Part shown: positions 1 to 5,393 of the stretch, in pieces | How positions within the stretch are numbered: the first letter of the stretch is position 1 | Layout of the letters: the number at the start of each line of letters is the position of its first letter | Position numbers and translations under genes: made by a program | The notes under the pieces: model-generated | Database searches by the model: none | What the model saw: only the letters and a program-made list of their open reading frames with translations | What the model was told of the DNA's origin: nothing | Assembly: GCA_017503305.1 (NCBI GenBank) | Contig: JAFVTJ010000169.1 | Span: 1-6,175 of the forward strand | Direction of reading: 5' to 3' | Source: Clostridia bacterium | GTDB taxonomy: Bacteria > Bacillota_A > Clostridia > Oscillospirales > Acutalibacteraceae | Length of the DNA stretch: 6,175 bases

Positions 1-540
1 CCTATAGGCGGGTTTTTGCTCACAACCTAAAACGTAGTCACAAACGCCGTTTGCAATGACTTCTGCCATTTTATAAATTGGGGCAAGCCTTGTTGTGGTC
101 ATAAAACTATTGTTACCTTTAGAGCGCGGTGACACAATCCCCATAATAGCCCCGTCACCAAGCTTTGGCAAATCCTTTTCTGCGCCAAGCCCCGGGCGGA
201 TTCCGTCGTTGATTACGCGTATCATGCCAACGTCTTCTTCAAGCCCCACGGCGGCGTCGATAACCAAAACCTTTGACAGCGGATGCGCGTTTTTGATAAA
301 TCTGCCGATTGTTTTGACTTCCTTTGCGGTAACGGTTGAGTCAAGGCTGCCGTATATAAATGCAGGCAGGCTTTTTTCCTTTAGCTTTGTGCCTATAATA
401 GGACCAAGGCTGTCGCCGATTGCCGCGTCAGTCCCTACACAAACAATGATAGGAATATAGTTATCAAAAAGCTTTCTTAACCCGTCGGCTATTCCTGCGC
501 GCGCGGTGCGATTATTTATGTTAAATGAATACCCTTGCAT
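1..540 (-). CDS. yyaC: YyaC-type spore protein (DUF1256), 3' end cut off by window edge
   Basis: Translating the minus strand from the ATG at 540 gives 180 uninterrupted codons to the window edge, so the C-terminus is missing. Residues 33-50 carry the family signature, with GTD (36-38) and GDSLGP (42-47) after a hydrophobic strand. A second strand ends in Asp95 (VLVIDA), and a Gly/Pro-rich segment RPGLGAEKDLPKLGDG spans 115-130. This layout is that of the YyaC/DUF1256 family, which is related in fold to the germination protease GPR and to hydrogenase-maturation proteases. Asp38, Asp43 and Asp95 are the obvious candidate functional acids (inference). The family is typical of endospore formers, and in Bacillus subtilis yyaC lies beside spo0J/parB, which fits the parS sites further right. 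Start choice is uncertain: an in-frame ATG at 558 would add six residues, and neither start has a clear Shine-Dalgarno sequence. The gene is divergent from the transporter. No convincing sigma-A or forespore-sigma promoter was found upstream of it. Confidence 0.9.
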   Translation of the reverse strand, partial: MQGYSFNINNRTARAGIADGLRKLFDNYIPIIVCVGTDAAIGDSLGPIIGTKLKEKSLPAFIYGSLDSTVTAKEVKTIGRFIKNAHPLSKVLVIDAAVGLEEDVGMIRVINDGIRPGLGAEKDLPKLGDGAIMGIVSPRSKGNNSFMTTTRLAPIYKMAEVIANGVCDYVLGCEQKPAYR

Positions 541-622
541 GGTTATAATTATTACCATATTCTGTTACAATATACCCTAAACGGCTAAAAATTCCATAAA
601 AATCACAACAGACAAAAAACGC

Positions 623-651
623 TTGAAAATTTTGCGCGGTTATAGTACAAT
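623..651 (+). promoter_or_regulatory. Sigma-A-type promoter for the transporter/cvpA unit
   Basis: TTGAAA (623-628) and TACAAT (646-651) are separated by exactly 17 bp, close to the TTGACA/TATAAT consensus. The predicted transcript start is near 658, leaving a leader of about 65 nt before the ATG at 724. It lies in the divergent region between yyaC and the transporter and points towards the transporter. No operator or riboswitch was recognised in the leader. Confidence 0.6.
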
Positions 652-723
652 AATAATTAGGCATAAACTATATCGTGCCTTAATTTTGGGCTGCAGAGTA
701 ATCGCAAGCTATTTTTGGTGTGT

Positions 724-1981
724 ATGAAGCCTTTTAGCAATCGCTGGCTTGTTTTAATTGCCGGCATAATTGTTAATATTTGTATCGGGACGGGCTATGC
801 CTGGTCGGTTTATCAGGTCGGTTTATTTAATGAATCGGTTTGGATTTTCGGTTATCAGCTGACCGAAGCCCAGCTTGCACTCACCTTTACTATCTGTAGC
901 GCAATCGCACCGATTTGTATGATAGTTGGCGAGCCATTGCAAAAATTGTTGGGTGGACCGCGCGCCGTCGTTTGGCTTGGTGGCGCTTGCTTTGGTGGCG
1001 GGCTTATATTAAGCGGCGTTTTAAAATCAATTTTTGGGTTGTATATTTCTTACGGGTTGGTGACGGGCTTTGGTCTTTCATTAACCTACGGTATCATTAT
1101 TGATAACGCGGTAAATTTTTTCCCCGACAAGCGCGGCTTTGTTGCAGGGGTTACTACGGCGGCGTTTGGGGTGGGTAGTATAATCTTTCCGCCCATTATC
1201 GAAAGGATTATGTCACGGCTTGGCGTGCAAAGCGCGTTTGTTATTCTTGGTATTATCTTTGCAGTTTTGATTATTGGCTTTGGTACGTTTGTAAATTCCC
1301 CGCCTGAAAGGATTGGCTGTGGCGGTGGCGCAGTTGACGACAAATCATATTCCCCACCGCAAGAGCTTTCAAACAATAGTCACGAAGCTTTAATTGACCG
1401 CAACTGGAAGCAAATGCTTTTGGATTTCAGGTTTTGGTTAATGTTGCGGCTTTTACTATTTTTGCAACAGGTGGGCTTATGGTTATCACCCAGGGCGCGC
1501 AGATTATTAAAGCATTTGGTGTTTTTGACCAAGCACTTGCCGCCGCGGTGGTGAGCATCATCGCCGTTGGTAACACGCTTGGCAGAATTATTTGGGGCTT
1601 TTGCTCTGACAAGCTTGGTAGATACAACACCCTTATTATCATGGCTGGGTGCGTGGGGCTATTAGGCTTTTGCGGATTTTTGTGCGTTAAGCTTTCTTTA
1701 CTTGTGCCGTTTATTGTGTGCGCGGTTTTGATTGCCGCTTGCTACGGCGGGAGCATGGGCGTATACCCTGCCCTTACTGCTGACGTATTCGGGCAAAGGC
1801 ATAACGGCATTAACTATGGCATAATGTTTACGGGGTTTGCAGTTGGTGCTTTTTTGGCCCTGCTTTTGCGAACAGATTTAATTATTCTGACGCGCTTTTG
1901 GTCGTTGGTGTTTTAGGGATAATCGCTGTTTTGATTATCTGCGTGCTAAACCAAAAAAAAGCGCGGCTAATCTGTATTTAG
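724..1981 (+). pseudogene. OFA-type MFS transporter (oxalate/formate antiporter family), two frameshifts
   Basis: This is a 12-helix major-facilitator transporter in three frames. Codons 1-240 (724-1443) read in one frame, with the N-terminal NRWLVLIAG and GTGYAWSVYQ segment and FFPDKRGFVAG (about 132-141), both typical of the oxalate/formate antiporter (OFA) family. The central cytoplasmic loop is around 190-230. The second half continues in another frame from 1446, with an MFS motif-A copy (SDKLGRY) near 1600-1626 and GFAVGAFL. The C-terminus continues in the third frame from about 1856 to the TAG at 1979-1981. Each break is repaired by restoring one base: a T at 1444-1445 (TTT to TT) and a G at 1856-1857 (GGG to GG). 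The repaired protein is 419 residues, normal for the family. The ATG at 724 is preferred because homologues begin near this point; TTG 715 and GTG 718 are alternatives, and no strong ribosome binding site is present. The substrate cannot be read from sequence. As written the gene cannot make a full transporter, but sequencing error is a real alternative. Confidence 0.88.
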
Positions 1982-2011
1982 ACTTTACTTTTTTTTAGAT
2001 AGGAGTTTTTT

Positions 2012-2710
2012 ATGCTATTGAGTGTAGCAAAAACGTTTACCTACGTTGACGGTATCGTGCTTGCCATTTTGATTGGGTTTATCATATACGGGCTGATACG
2101 TGGGTTTATTAAACAAGTGATTGGGCTTGTTGCAATTGTGGCGTCGTTCGTGTTGGCGTATTCGCTATGCTCGCCGCTTGCAACCCTGATATGTAATACT
2201 ACCAGGTGGGACGATAATATCGCATCAAGTGTTGCAGGTCTTTTCAACGCGGCCGACCAGACAGTAAAGGTAACAGAGCTTGCCGATAAACTGACCGCAC
2301 TACCCTTGCCTGCCTTTTTGAAAAATGCCGTTATTGAATACGCCGGCAAAATCAGTGAAGGTATGGTAAACATTGCAACAGCTATTGGCTTTTCGGTGGC
2401 GAAGTATTTAATCATTGGTTTAAGCTTTTTATTAATCTTTGTTGGCGTCAGGGTTGCGTGCTTCTTACTAAAACACTTCTTAACCTTCCTTGCGGATAAC
2501 CTGCCAATCGTTGACAGGGTTAACAAAACACTCGGCGCTATAACAGGTTTCATTAAAGGCTTAAGCATAGTTTACTTTTTGTTGTTCATAATTAACGTAA
2601 TGCCATTTAAGTTTTTGACCGAGTTCAAGCTTTTGATTGATTCATCAATAATTGCAGGGTTTTTGGTTGACTACAACCTATTTGGTTTCTTGTTTGGTTT
2701 ACTGTTTTAA
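2012..2710 (+). CDS. CvpA-family integral membrane protein
   Basis: A 232-residue protein, intact from ATG to TAA. The ribosome binding site AGGAG (2001-2005) lies 6 nt before the ATG and fixes the start. The N-terminus has VDGIVLAILIGF then GLIRGFIKQ (27-35), the Asp-hydrophobic-Gly-x-x-x-Gly-Phe arrangement of CvpA proteins, with helices at about 12-30 and 33-55. A soluble-looking stretch (about 62-120) follows, then a helix at about 130-153. The LPIVDRVNKTLGAITGFIKG segment (164-183), the other conserved part of the family, leads into a helix to about 196 and a hydrophobic C-terminus. The family is named after a protein needed for colicin V production in E. coli. Its molecular role in Firmicutes is unclear, and membrane or cell-envelope function is the most that can be said. 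It starts 30 nt after the broken transporter with no terminator between them, so it probably shares the promoter at 623-651. A hairpin follows its stop codon. Confidence 0.87.
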   Translation: MLLSVAKTFTYVDGIVLAILIGFIIYGLIRGFIKQVIGLVAIVASFVLAYSLCSPLATLICNTTRWDDNIASSVAGLFNAADQTVKVTELADKLTALPLPAFLKNAVIEYAGKISEGMVNIATAIGFSVAKYLIIGLSFLLIFVGVRVACFLLKHFLTFLADNLPIVDRVNKTLGAITGFIKGLSIVYFLLFIINVMPFKFLTEFKLLIDSSIIAGFLVDYNLFGFLFGLLF

Positions 2711-2717
2711 TAACTAT

Positions 2718-2752
2718 TGCCTTACGGATTTATCCGTAAGGCATTTAATATT
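2718..2752 (+). terminator. Rho-independent-type terminator after the cvpA gene
   Basis: A perfect 11-bp inverted repeat (2718-2728 with 2733-2743, core GCCTTACGGA/TCCGTAAGGC) closes on a TTTA tetraloop, starting 7 nt after the cvpA stop. The following bases are T-rich but interrupted (TTTAATATT), so termination may be incomplete. On the minus strand the stem is followed by CAATAG rather than a T run, so the plus strand is the likely direction. Confidence 0.72.
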
Positions 2753-2770
2753 GTCAAAACTAAAATTTAG

Positions 2771-2794
2771 GGCGCAAACAATTTTTATTGCGCC
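2771..2794. repeat. Inverted repeat GGCGCAA/TTGCGCC
   Basis: Perfect 7-bp arms (2771-2777 and 2788-2794) enclose a 10-nt AT-rich loop, 28 bp after the cvpA terminator. No T run follows on either strand, so it is not a standard terminator. It could be a protein-binding dyad or part of a small RNA; function unknown. Confidence 0.5.
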
Positions 2795-2860
2795 AAATAT
2801 CAAGCGCGACAAATTCATTAACTTTGATTTTGATAAAAACGGGCTAAAATTGGCAAAATT

Positions 2861-2916
2861 TTCTGACAGAATCCCCTATTTTTTAGCTTGAAAAATCAAA
2901 CAGGATTCTGTTAGAA
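2861..2916. repeat. Large hairpin overlapping the first copy of the dispersed repeat
   Basis: TTCTGACAGAATCC (2861-2874) is the reverse complement of 2903-2916 except for one position, which would be a G-U pair in RNA. Between the 14-nt arms lies a second stem, ATTTTT with AAAAAT, around a 7-nt loop. The right arm contains the dyad core of repeat copy A. The result is a nested hairpin or cruciform of about 56 nt. No function is known to me. Confidence 0.6.
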
Positions 2917-2926
2917 TTCATTTTAA
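2905..2926 (+). repeat. Dispersed 22-bp repeat, copy A
   Basis: The 22 bases beginning ATTCTGTTAGAATTCATTTT and ending in AA are identical to copies B (3994) and C (4255). The core is a dyad, ATTCT-GTT-AGAAT. Copies A and C remain similar downstream (GTTAGC after one variable base). This copy also forms the right arm of a hairpin. Confidence 0.85.
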
Positions 2927-3176
2927 AGTTAGCAGTTTTTATTAAAAAAGTGGCTTAAAAACGGTAAATTTAAGCAAAATTTGCAAGCCTAAAATGTGGG
3001 AAAAGTAAACCGTATTTCATAATAATTTTAACAAAATGACCCTATTAACGTATAATAAATAAGGTATGTTAAAGCTCTAAACATAGAAAACGTAGTATTG
3101 CAAGTAATTAAGCCAACGTACAAAAGCGGTATGCAGCTTATCAAGAACAAACATTAGTATTGATGTTAATGATAGA

Positions 3177-3230
3177 TAATAATTTGCGTTCCAATATCAC
3201 TGCTACCCAATATTATAGCGCAAATTATTA
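3177..3230. repeat. 12-bp inverted repeat forming a long hairpin
   Basis: TAATAATTTGCG (3177-3188) and CGCAAATTATTA (3219-3230) are perfect complements. The 30-nt interior contains a further AATAT/ATATT pairing that closes on a C-rich loop. No T run follows. It could be a structured RNA segment or a cruciform-forming site; function unknown. Confidence 0.6.
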
Positions 3231-3361
3231 AGCAATAGACAAGCTACGTTAACAAAGATAACCAAAATGTATAAAATTAATACAAATTATACATGGTCAT
3301 AAAGAAATGCCATAAAATACGTCAATAATATTTGTGAAACATTTTCTTTGCCACACTATTC

Positions 3362-3432
3362 AAAATAAAAACTTTTAAAAACAGGAAATTTTAGGTAAAA
3401 ACTCGATAAAATTGCTAAAAATACTACTAAAA
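3362..3432. other. Phased A-tracts (predicted curved DNA)
   Basis: Seven A- or A/T-tracts are centred near 3369, 3379, 3389, 3399, 3409, 3419 and 3430, a spacing of about 10 bp, close to the helical repeat. Phased tracts of this kind are known to produce intrinsic curvature. Several further tracts (about 3484, 3495, 3506 and 3518) continue at 10-12 bp towards the first parS-like site at 3521. Confidence 0.6.
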
Positions 3433-3520
3433 TTGGGTTAATTCAGGCAGAATATCGCCAATTTTTGGTCTGAAATTTGGCAAAAAATCACTTAAAATCT
3501 GCCAAAATTTACCCATTTTT

Positions 3521-3536
3521 TGTTGCCCGTGAAACA
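3521..3536. promoter_or_regulatory. parS-like site 1 (variant left half)
   Basis: TGTTGCCCGTGAAACA matches the parS consensus TGTTNCACGTGAAACA at every fixed position but one (C for A in the left half). The right half GTGAAACA is perfect. It overlaps a terminator-like hairpin. It lies 45 bp before a better site, which supports it as a real member of the cluster. Confidence 0.55.
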
Positions 3537-3549
3537 TTTCGGGTTTTTT
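3526..3549 (+). terminator. Terminator-like hairpin with T6 tail, overlapping parS-like site 1
   Basis: CCC (3526-3528) and GAA (3531-3533) pair with TTC (3538-3540) and GGG (3541-3543) across a 4-nt loop, with a small bulge on the left. Alternatively CCCG pairs with CGGG. TTTTTT (3544-3549) follows directly. The stem is short, so this is a moderate candidate only. No annotated gene feeds into it. Confidence 0.4.
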
Positions 3550-3565
3550 AGGCTCAAAAAATCGC

Positions 3566-3581
3566 TGTTTCACGTGAAATA
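3566..3581. promoter_or_regulatory. parS-like site 2
   Basis: TGTTTCACGTGAAATA differs from the ParB/Spo0J consensus TGTTNCACGTGAAACA at one position (T for C near the right end). The central TTTCACGTGAAA is a perfect 12-bp palindrome, and CGCT/AGCG (3563-3566 and 3584-3587) extends the symmetry outwards. ParB proteins of the Spo0J family load on such sites to organise the origin region and recruit SMC. Confidence 0.85.
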
Positions 3582-3584
3582 TTA

Positions 3585-3602
3585 GCGCATAAATATTAAT
3601 TT
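3585..3602 (+). repeat. GCGCATAAAT repeat, copy 1
   Basis: GCGCATAAATATTAATTT recurs at 5293-5311 with one extra T. This copy begins 4 bp after parS-like site 2; the other is 110 bp after site 4. The match is AT-rich, so chance is not excluded. Confidence 0.4.
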
Positions 3603-3703
3603 GCGTGCATAAATTTGCGCAATAATCTGTTAATTTTTTACCAAATTGCTGTGCCGAGTTTGTTCTTTGAAATATTATTATATCAATGCGCTATCATAAT
3701 TAA

Positions 3704-3744
3704 TTGCGCCATCAATAGAACATATGTTTGATTGAATGGCACAA
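3704..3744. repeat. 41-bp imperfect palindrome beside parS-like site 3, with LexA-box-like centre
   Basis: The arms pair as TTG, GCCAT, CAAT and AAC against their complements, with one mismatch (C/A), one A/G mismatch, a G-U pair and a single-A bulge, around a central ATAT. The centre AGAACATATGTTTG (3717-3730) matches the Bacillus-type SOS box CGAACATATGTTCG at 12 of 14 positions, so a LexA site is conceivable. No SOS gene follows, which weakens that reading. The palindrome ends 3 bp before parS-like site 3. Confidence 0.5.
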
Positions 3745-3747
3745 AAA

Positions 3748-3763
3748 TGTTTCACGTGAAACT
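3748..3763. promoter_or_regulatory. parS-like site 3
   Basis: TGTTTCACGTGAAACT matches the parS consensus at all positions except the last (T for A). It has an uninterrupted 14-bp palindrome GTTTCACGTGAAAC, the best core in the window. It lies 182 bp from site 2. Confidence 0.88.
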
Positions 3764-3993
3764 TGATAATAACCGCATAGCGCCAACAATTAAAGAACGA
3801 AAAATTAACGACATGGTTTATTGCGTATTTAGTTGTAGTTAATTAATGGCTGCATTGATAATCTCGACAAGTAGGATAGTTTTTACGTTGCTGCGTGTTG
3901 AGTTAATTTTGCTTTGGTTGTTGTGTTTGGTGGGGTTTAATGCGATTAATTATTACGGAATTGCGCAAGAATATTGCTGAAAATTTTATCTAA

Positions 3994-4015
3994 ATTCTGT
4001 TAGAATTCATTTTAA
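3994..4015 (+). repeat. Dispersed 22-bp repeat, copy B
   Basis: Identical over 22 bp to copies A and C and in the same orientation. Here the dyad is longest, AATTCT-GTT-AGAATT (3993-4007), which looks like an operator half-site pair. The flanks differ from A and C, so the conserved unit is short. Confidence 0.85.
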
Positions 4016-4201
4016 AATCAAGTGATTTATCAAGAGTTCATTATTGTTTGAGCTGTATTTTAGTATTAATTCATACTTGTCAGCTGCTCATAGTGGTTAT
4101 AGGGTGTAAAGTTTGATTTTTGTATTAATAAGATCTTCGGCGTAAAAGCTTGAATAATGATAGATTAAATATTATATATTCTGTCGTTTTTGCTAAAAAT
4201 A

Positions 4202-4230
4202 TTGACGAATTTTGGTAGAATTGCTAAAAT
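4202..4230 (+). promoter_or_regulatory. Orphan sigma-A promoter with extended -10
   Basis: TTGACG (4202-4207), a 17-bp spacer and TAAAAT (4225-4230), with TG at the extended -10 position (TGC directly before the hexamer). This is as good as any promoter in the window. Predicted transcription starts near 4237, and repeat copy C lies about 20-40 nt into the transcript. No open frame or clear terminator follows for more than 1 kb, so either a non-coding RNA is made or the match is a chance one in AT-rich DNA. Confidence 0.5.
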
Positions 4231-4254
4231 TCCGCCGATTAAATTGGATTTTAT

Positions 4255-4276
4255 ATTCTGTTAGAATTCATTTTAA
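4255..4276 (+). repeat. Dispersed 22-bp repeat, copy C
   Basis: Identical over 22 bp to copies A and B and in the same orientation, 239 bp after copy B. It is followed by CGTTAGCTG, resembling AGTTAGCAG after copy A. It sits just downstream of the orphan promoter at 4202-4230, where an ATTCT-N3-AGAAT dyad could act as an operator (inference). Confidence 0.85.
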
Positions 4277-5166
4277 CGTTAGCTGAAAAATCATAAATAA
4301 TATATTTAAAAAGCTAAATTTAAGCTGAATTATCTAAATTTAAATATTTCTTAACTGTTTTGCGTTTATTATAGCCTTGTGCGCTAAATTGGTTAATTTA
4401 AGTGTTAAAGGGCGCAAGAATTGAAAAATAATTATTACTTAACGTTAAATAAATAAATGAAACCAGTTTTAGTAAAGTGGAATATAGGGTGTTGGTTATC
4501 TGATATTGGCATATAAACTCGCCAAAACGTTGATAGATATAGCCAAGTTGACAGATAAATGACGTTATTTTCAAATGGGGAGCTTTTATCTGAAGATTTA
4601 TAGTTATTCTAAAGCAATTTAATCAATTTGACTACTATTTATTAAATACAAGGTGGTTTTTAATATAAAAGCAGCGATTATGTATTTAGCACCTTAAAAA
4701 AGATTAAAATTGATAAAAAATATAGTGTTTTAGTTGATGTAGGTAAAATAACTTATTTTTGTATCCTGATCCCGGCTTTATTTATGCTTTTTAAGTAAAT
4801 TTTGCGCCATTTTGCGTTTTAATACTAATATATCGCGAAAAACTAAAAAATACATTAAATTCATTGCAAATAGACGTGAAATTAGATAAAATTAATGAAT
4901 AAATGCGGTTCTTTATACTTGTAATAATATTCAAGCAAAATCTACCAAGATTTTAAGTAAAATTCATTGATAATCGGCTTATAGCCCCACTTTTAGGCTA
5001 AATTTAGTTGTTTTAGGGGTTGAAATTTTATCCGATAGATAAAATTGCTTATACAAAACACTGTATTTTTATAAATTACTCAAAATTGGCTTAAATATCA
5101 ACATAAGTTGTTAATAAGTCAGCCTATAAGTCGATTAACGGCTGATTTTGAGAATTTATTTTTTGT

Positions 5167-5182
5167 AATTTCACGTGAAACA
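5167..5182. promoter_or_regulatory. parS-like site 4 (weaker)
   Basis: AATTTCACGTGAAACA keeps the palindromic core TTTCACGTGAAA and a perfect right half but differs from consensus at the first two positions. It stands 1.4 kb from site 3 and 227 bp before ftsH. Confidence 0.65.
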
Positions 5183-5292
5183 ATGGTGAATATATATACA
5201 AAGATAGATTTACACAAAAACTCAACATAATGTGACGGATAAATTTTAATTTGTGGTAAAATGTCGAAGGAAAAATGAGAATTTAAAAAAAG

Positions 5293-5311
5293 GCGCATAA
5301 ATTATTAATTT
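5293..5311 (+). repeat. GCGCATAAAT repeat, copy 2
   Basis: GCGCATAAATTATTAATTT equals 3585-3602 apart from one inserted T. It lies directly upstream of the ftsH -35 element, so it could be an upstream regulatory element there, but the match is AT-rich. Confidence 0.4.
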
Positions 5312-5314
5312 AGA

Positions 5315-5343
5315 TTGCTAAAAATATTATATTGTGCTAAAAT
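5315..5343 (+). promoter_or_regulatory. ftsH promoter with extended -10
   Basis: TTGCTA (5315-5320), a 17-bp spacer and TAAAAT (5338-5343), with TG at the extended -10 position. The start should be near 5350, giving a leader of about 44 nt. A second, weaker -10 with TG (TAAAAT 5257-5262) lies upstream and could be an additional start, but its -35 is poor. Confidence 0.6.
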
Positions 5344-5361
5344 ATTAATATAAATTGATAA

Positions 5362-5380
5362 TGGCGGCGTGTAGCCGTTA
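5362..5380 (+). promoter_or_regulatory. Hairpin abutting the ftsH ribosome binding site
   Basis: CGGC (5365-5368) pairs with GCCG (5374-5377) around GTGTA. G-U pairs and a T-A pair extend the stem to 5362-5380, ending exactly where the Shine-Dalgarno AGGAG begins (5381-5385). It leaves the site exposed rather than sequestered, so it may stabilise the leader or stack beside the ribosome binding site (inference). Confidence 0.4.
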
Positions 5381-5393
5381 AGGAGTAATATTA

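Larger units (their letters stand above)
3442..3549 (+). ncRNA. Structured segment ending in a terminator-like hairpin; possible small RNA
   Basis: Successive short stems are visible: TTCAG/CTGAA (3442-3446 with 3470-3474) around GGC/GCC, and TTTGGCA/TGCCAAA (3476-3482 with 3500-3506). A terminator-like stem with six T residues comes last. This layout could be a small transcript reading rightwards. Only a weak extended -10 (TGC before TAAAAA, 3413-3421) was found upstream, without a good -35, so this is tentative. The alternative is structure arising by chance in AT-rich DNA. Confidence 0.25.
2744..5393. other. Long AT-rich non-coding tract carrying parS-like sites
   Basis: Roughly 2.65 kb without a believable gene on either strand. 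The only open frame over 60 codons (to 2891) is the tail of an overlap with cvpA and has neither a ribosome binding site nor family features. Stop codons are dense in all frames. Individual elements are listed separately: parS-like sites, dispersed 22-bp repeats, hairpins, phased A-tracts and promoters. Smaller structures not listed separately include a TAAATT/AATTTA hairpin at 4385-4400 nested between GCGC words (4381 and 4412) and a TTAACGTTAA palindrome near 4439-4448. No tRNA, rRNA, CRISPR, IS ends or transposase remnant was seen. Between about 4440 and 5160 nothing beyond AT-rich sequence could be supported. Origin-proximal partition DNA is the favoured reading (inference). Confidence 0.75.

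Noticed and set aside
95..460. Open frame of 121 codons on the plus strand
   Set aside because: It is antisense to the clear yyaC frame, lacks a ribosome binding site and has a low-complexity Ser/Pro-rich product.
558..600. Forespore sigma-factor promoter for yyaC
   Set aside because: A GGGTATATTG word on the minus strand resembles a sigma-F-type -10, but no matching -35 lies at the required distance.
2041..2568. Open frame of 175 codons on the minus strand
   Set aside because: It is the antisense shadow of cvpA; the plus-strand protein has the family motifs and a strong ribosome binding site.
2652..2891. Open frame of 79 codons starting inside cvpA
   Set aside because: It begins with TTG inside cvpA, reads through the terminator hairpin and has no family features or ribosome binding site.
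3521..3543. Noc-binding site
   Set aside because: The sequence has a CCCG core resembling ATTTCCCGGGAAAT, but the right half GTGAAACA is parS-type and the match to the Noc consensus is poorer.
3993..4007. CodY box in the dyad repeat
   Set aside because: AATTCTGTTAGAATT shares the outer AATT ends with AATTTTCWGAAAATT but differs at several central positions.
2905..4276. CRISPR array from the 22-bp repeats
   Set aside because: There are only three copies, spaced 1089 and 261 bp apart, with no cas genes.
2744..5393. oriC with DnaA boxes
   Set aside because: Looking for TTATNCACA on both strands by eye gave only isolated one- or two-mismatch words (for example TTATACAAA at 5049-5057) and no cluster, so oriC is not called despite parS sites and the skew change.
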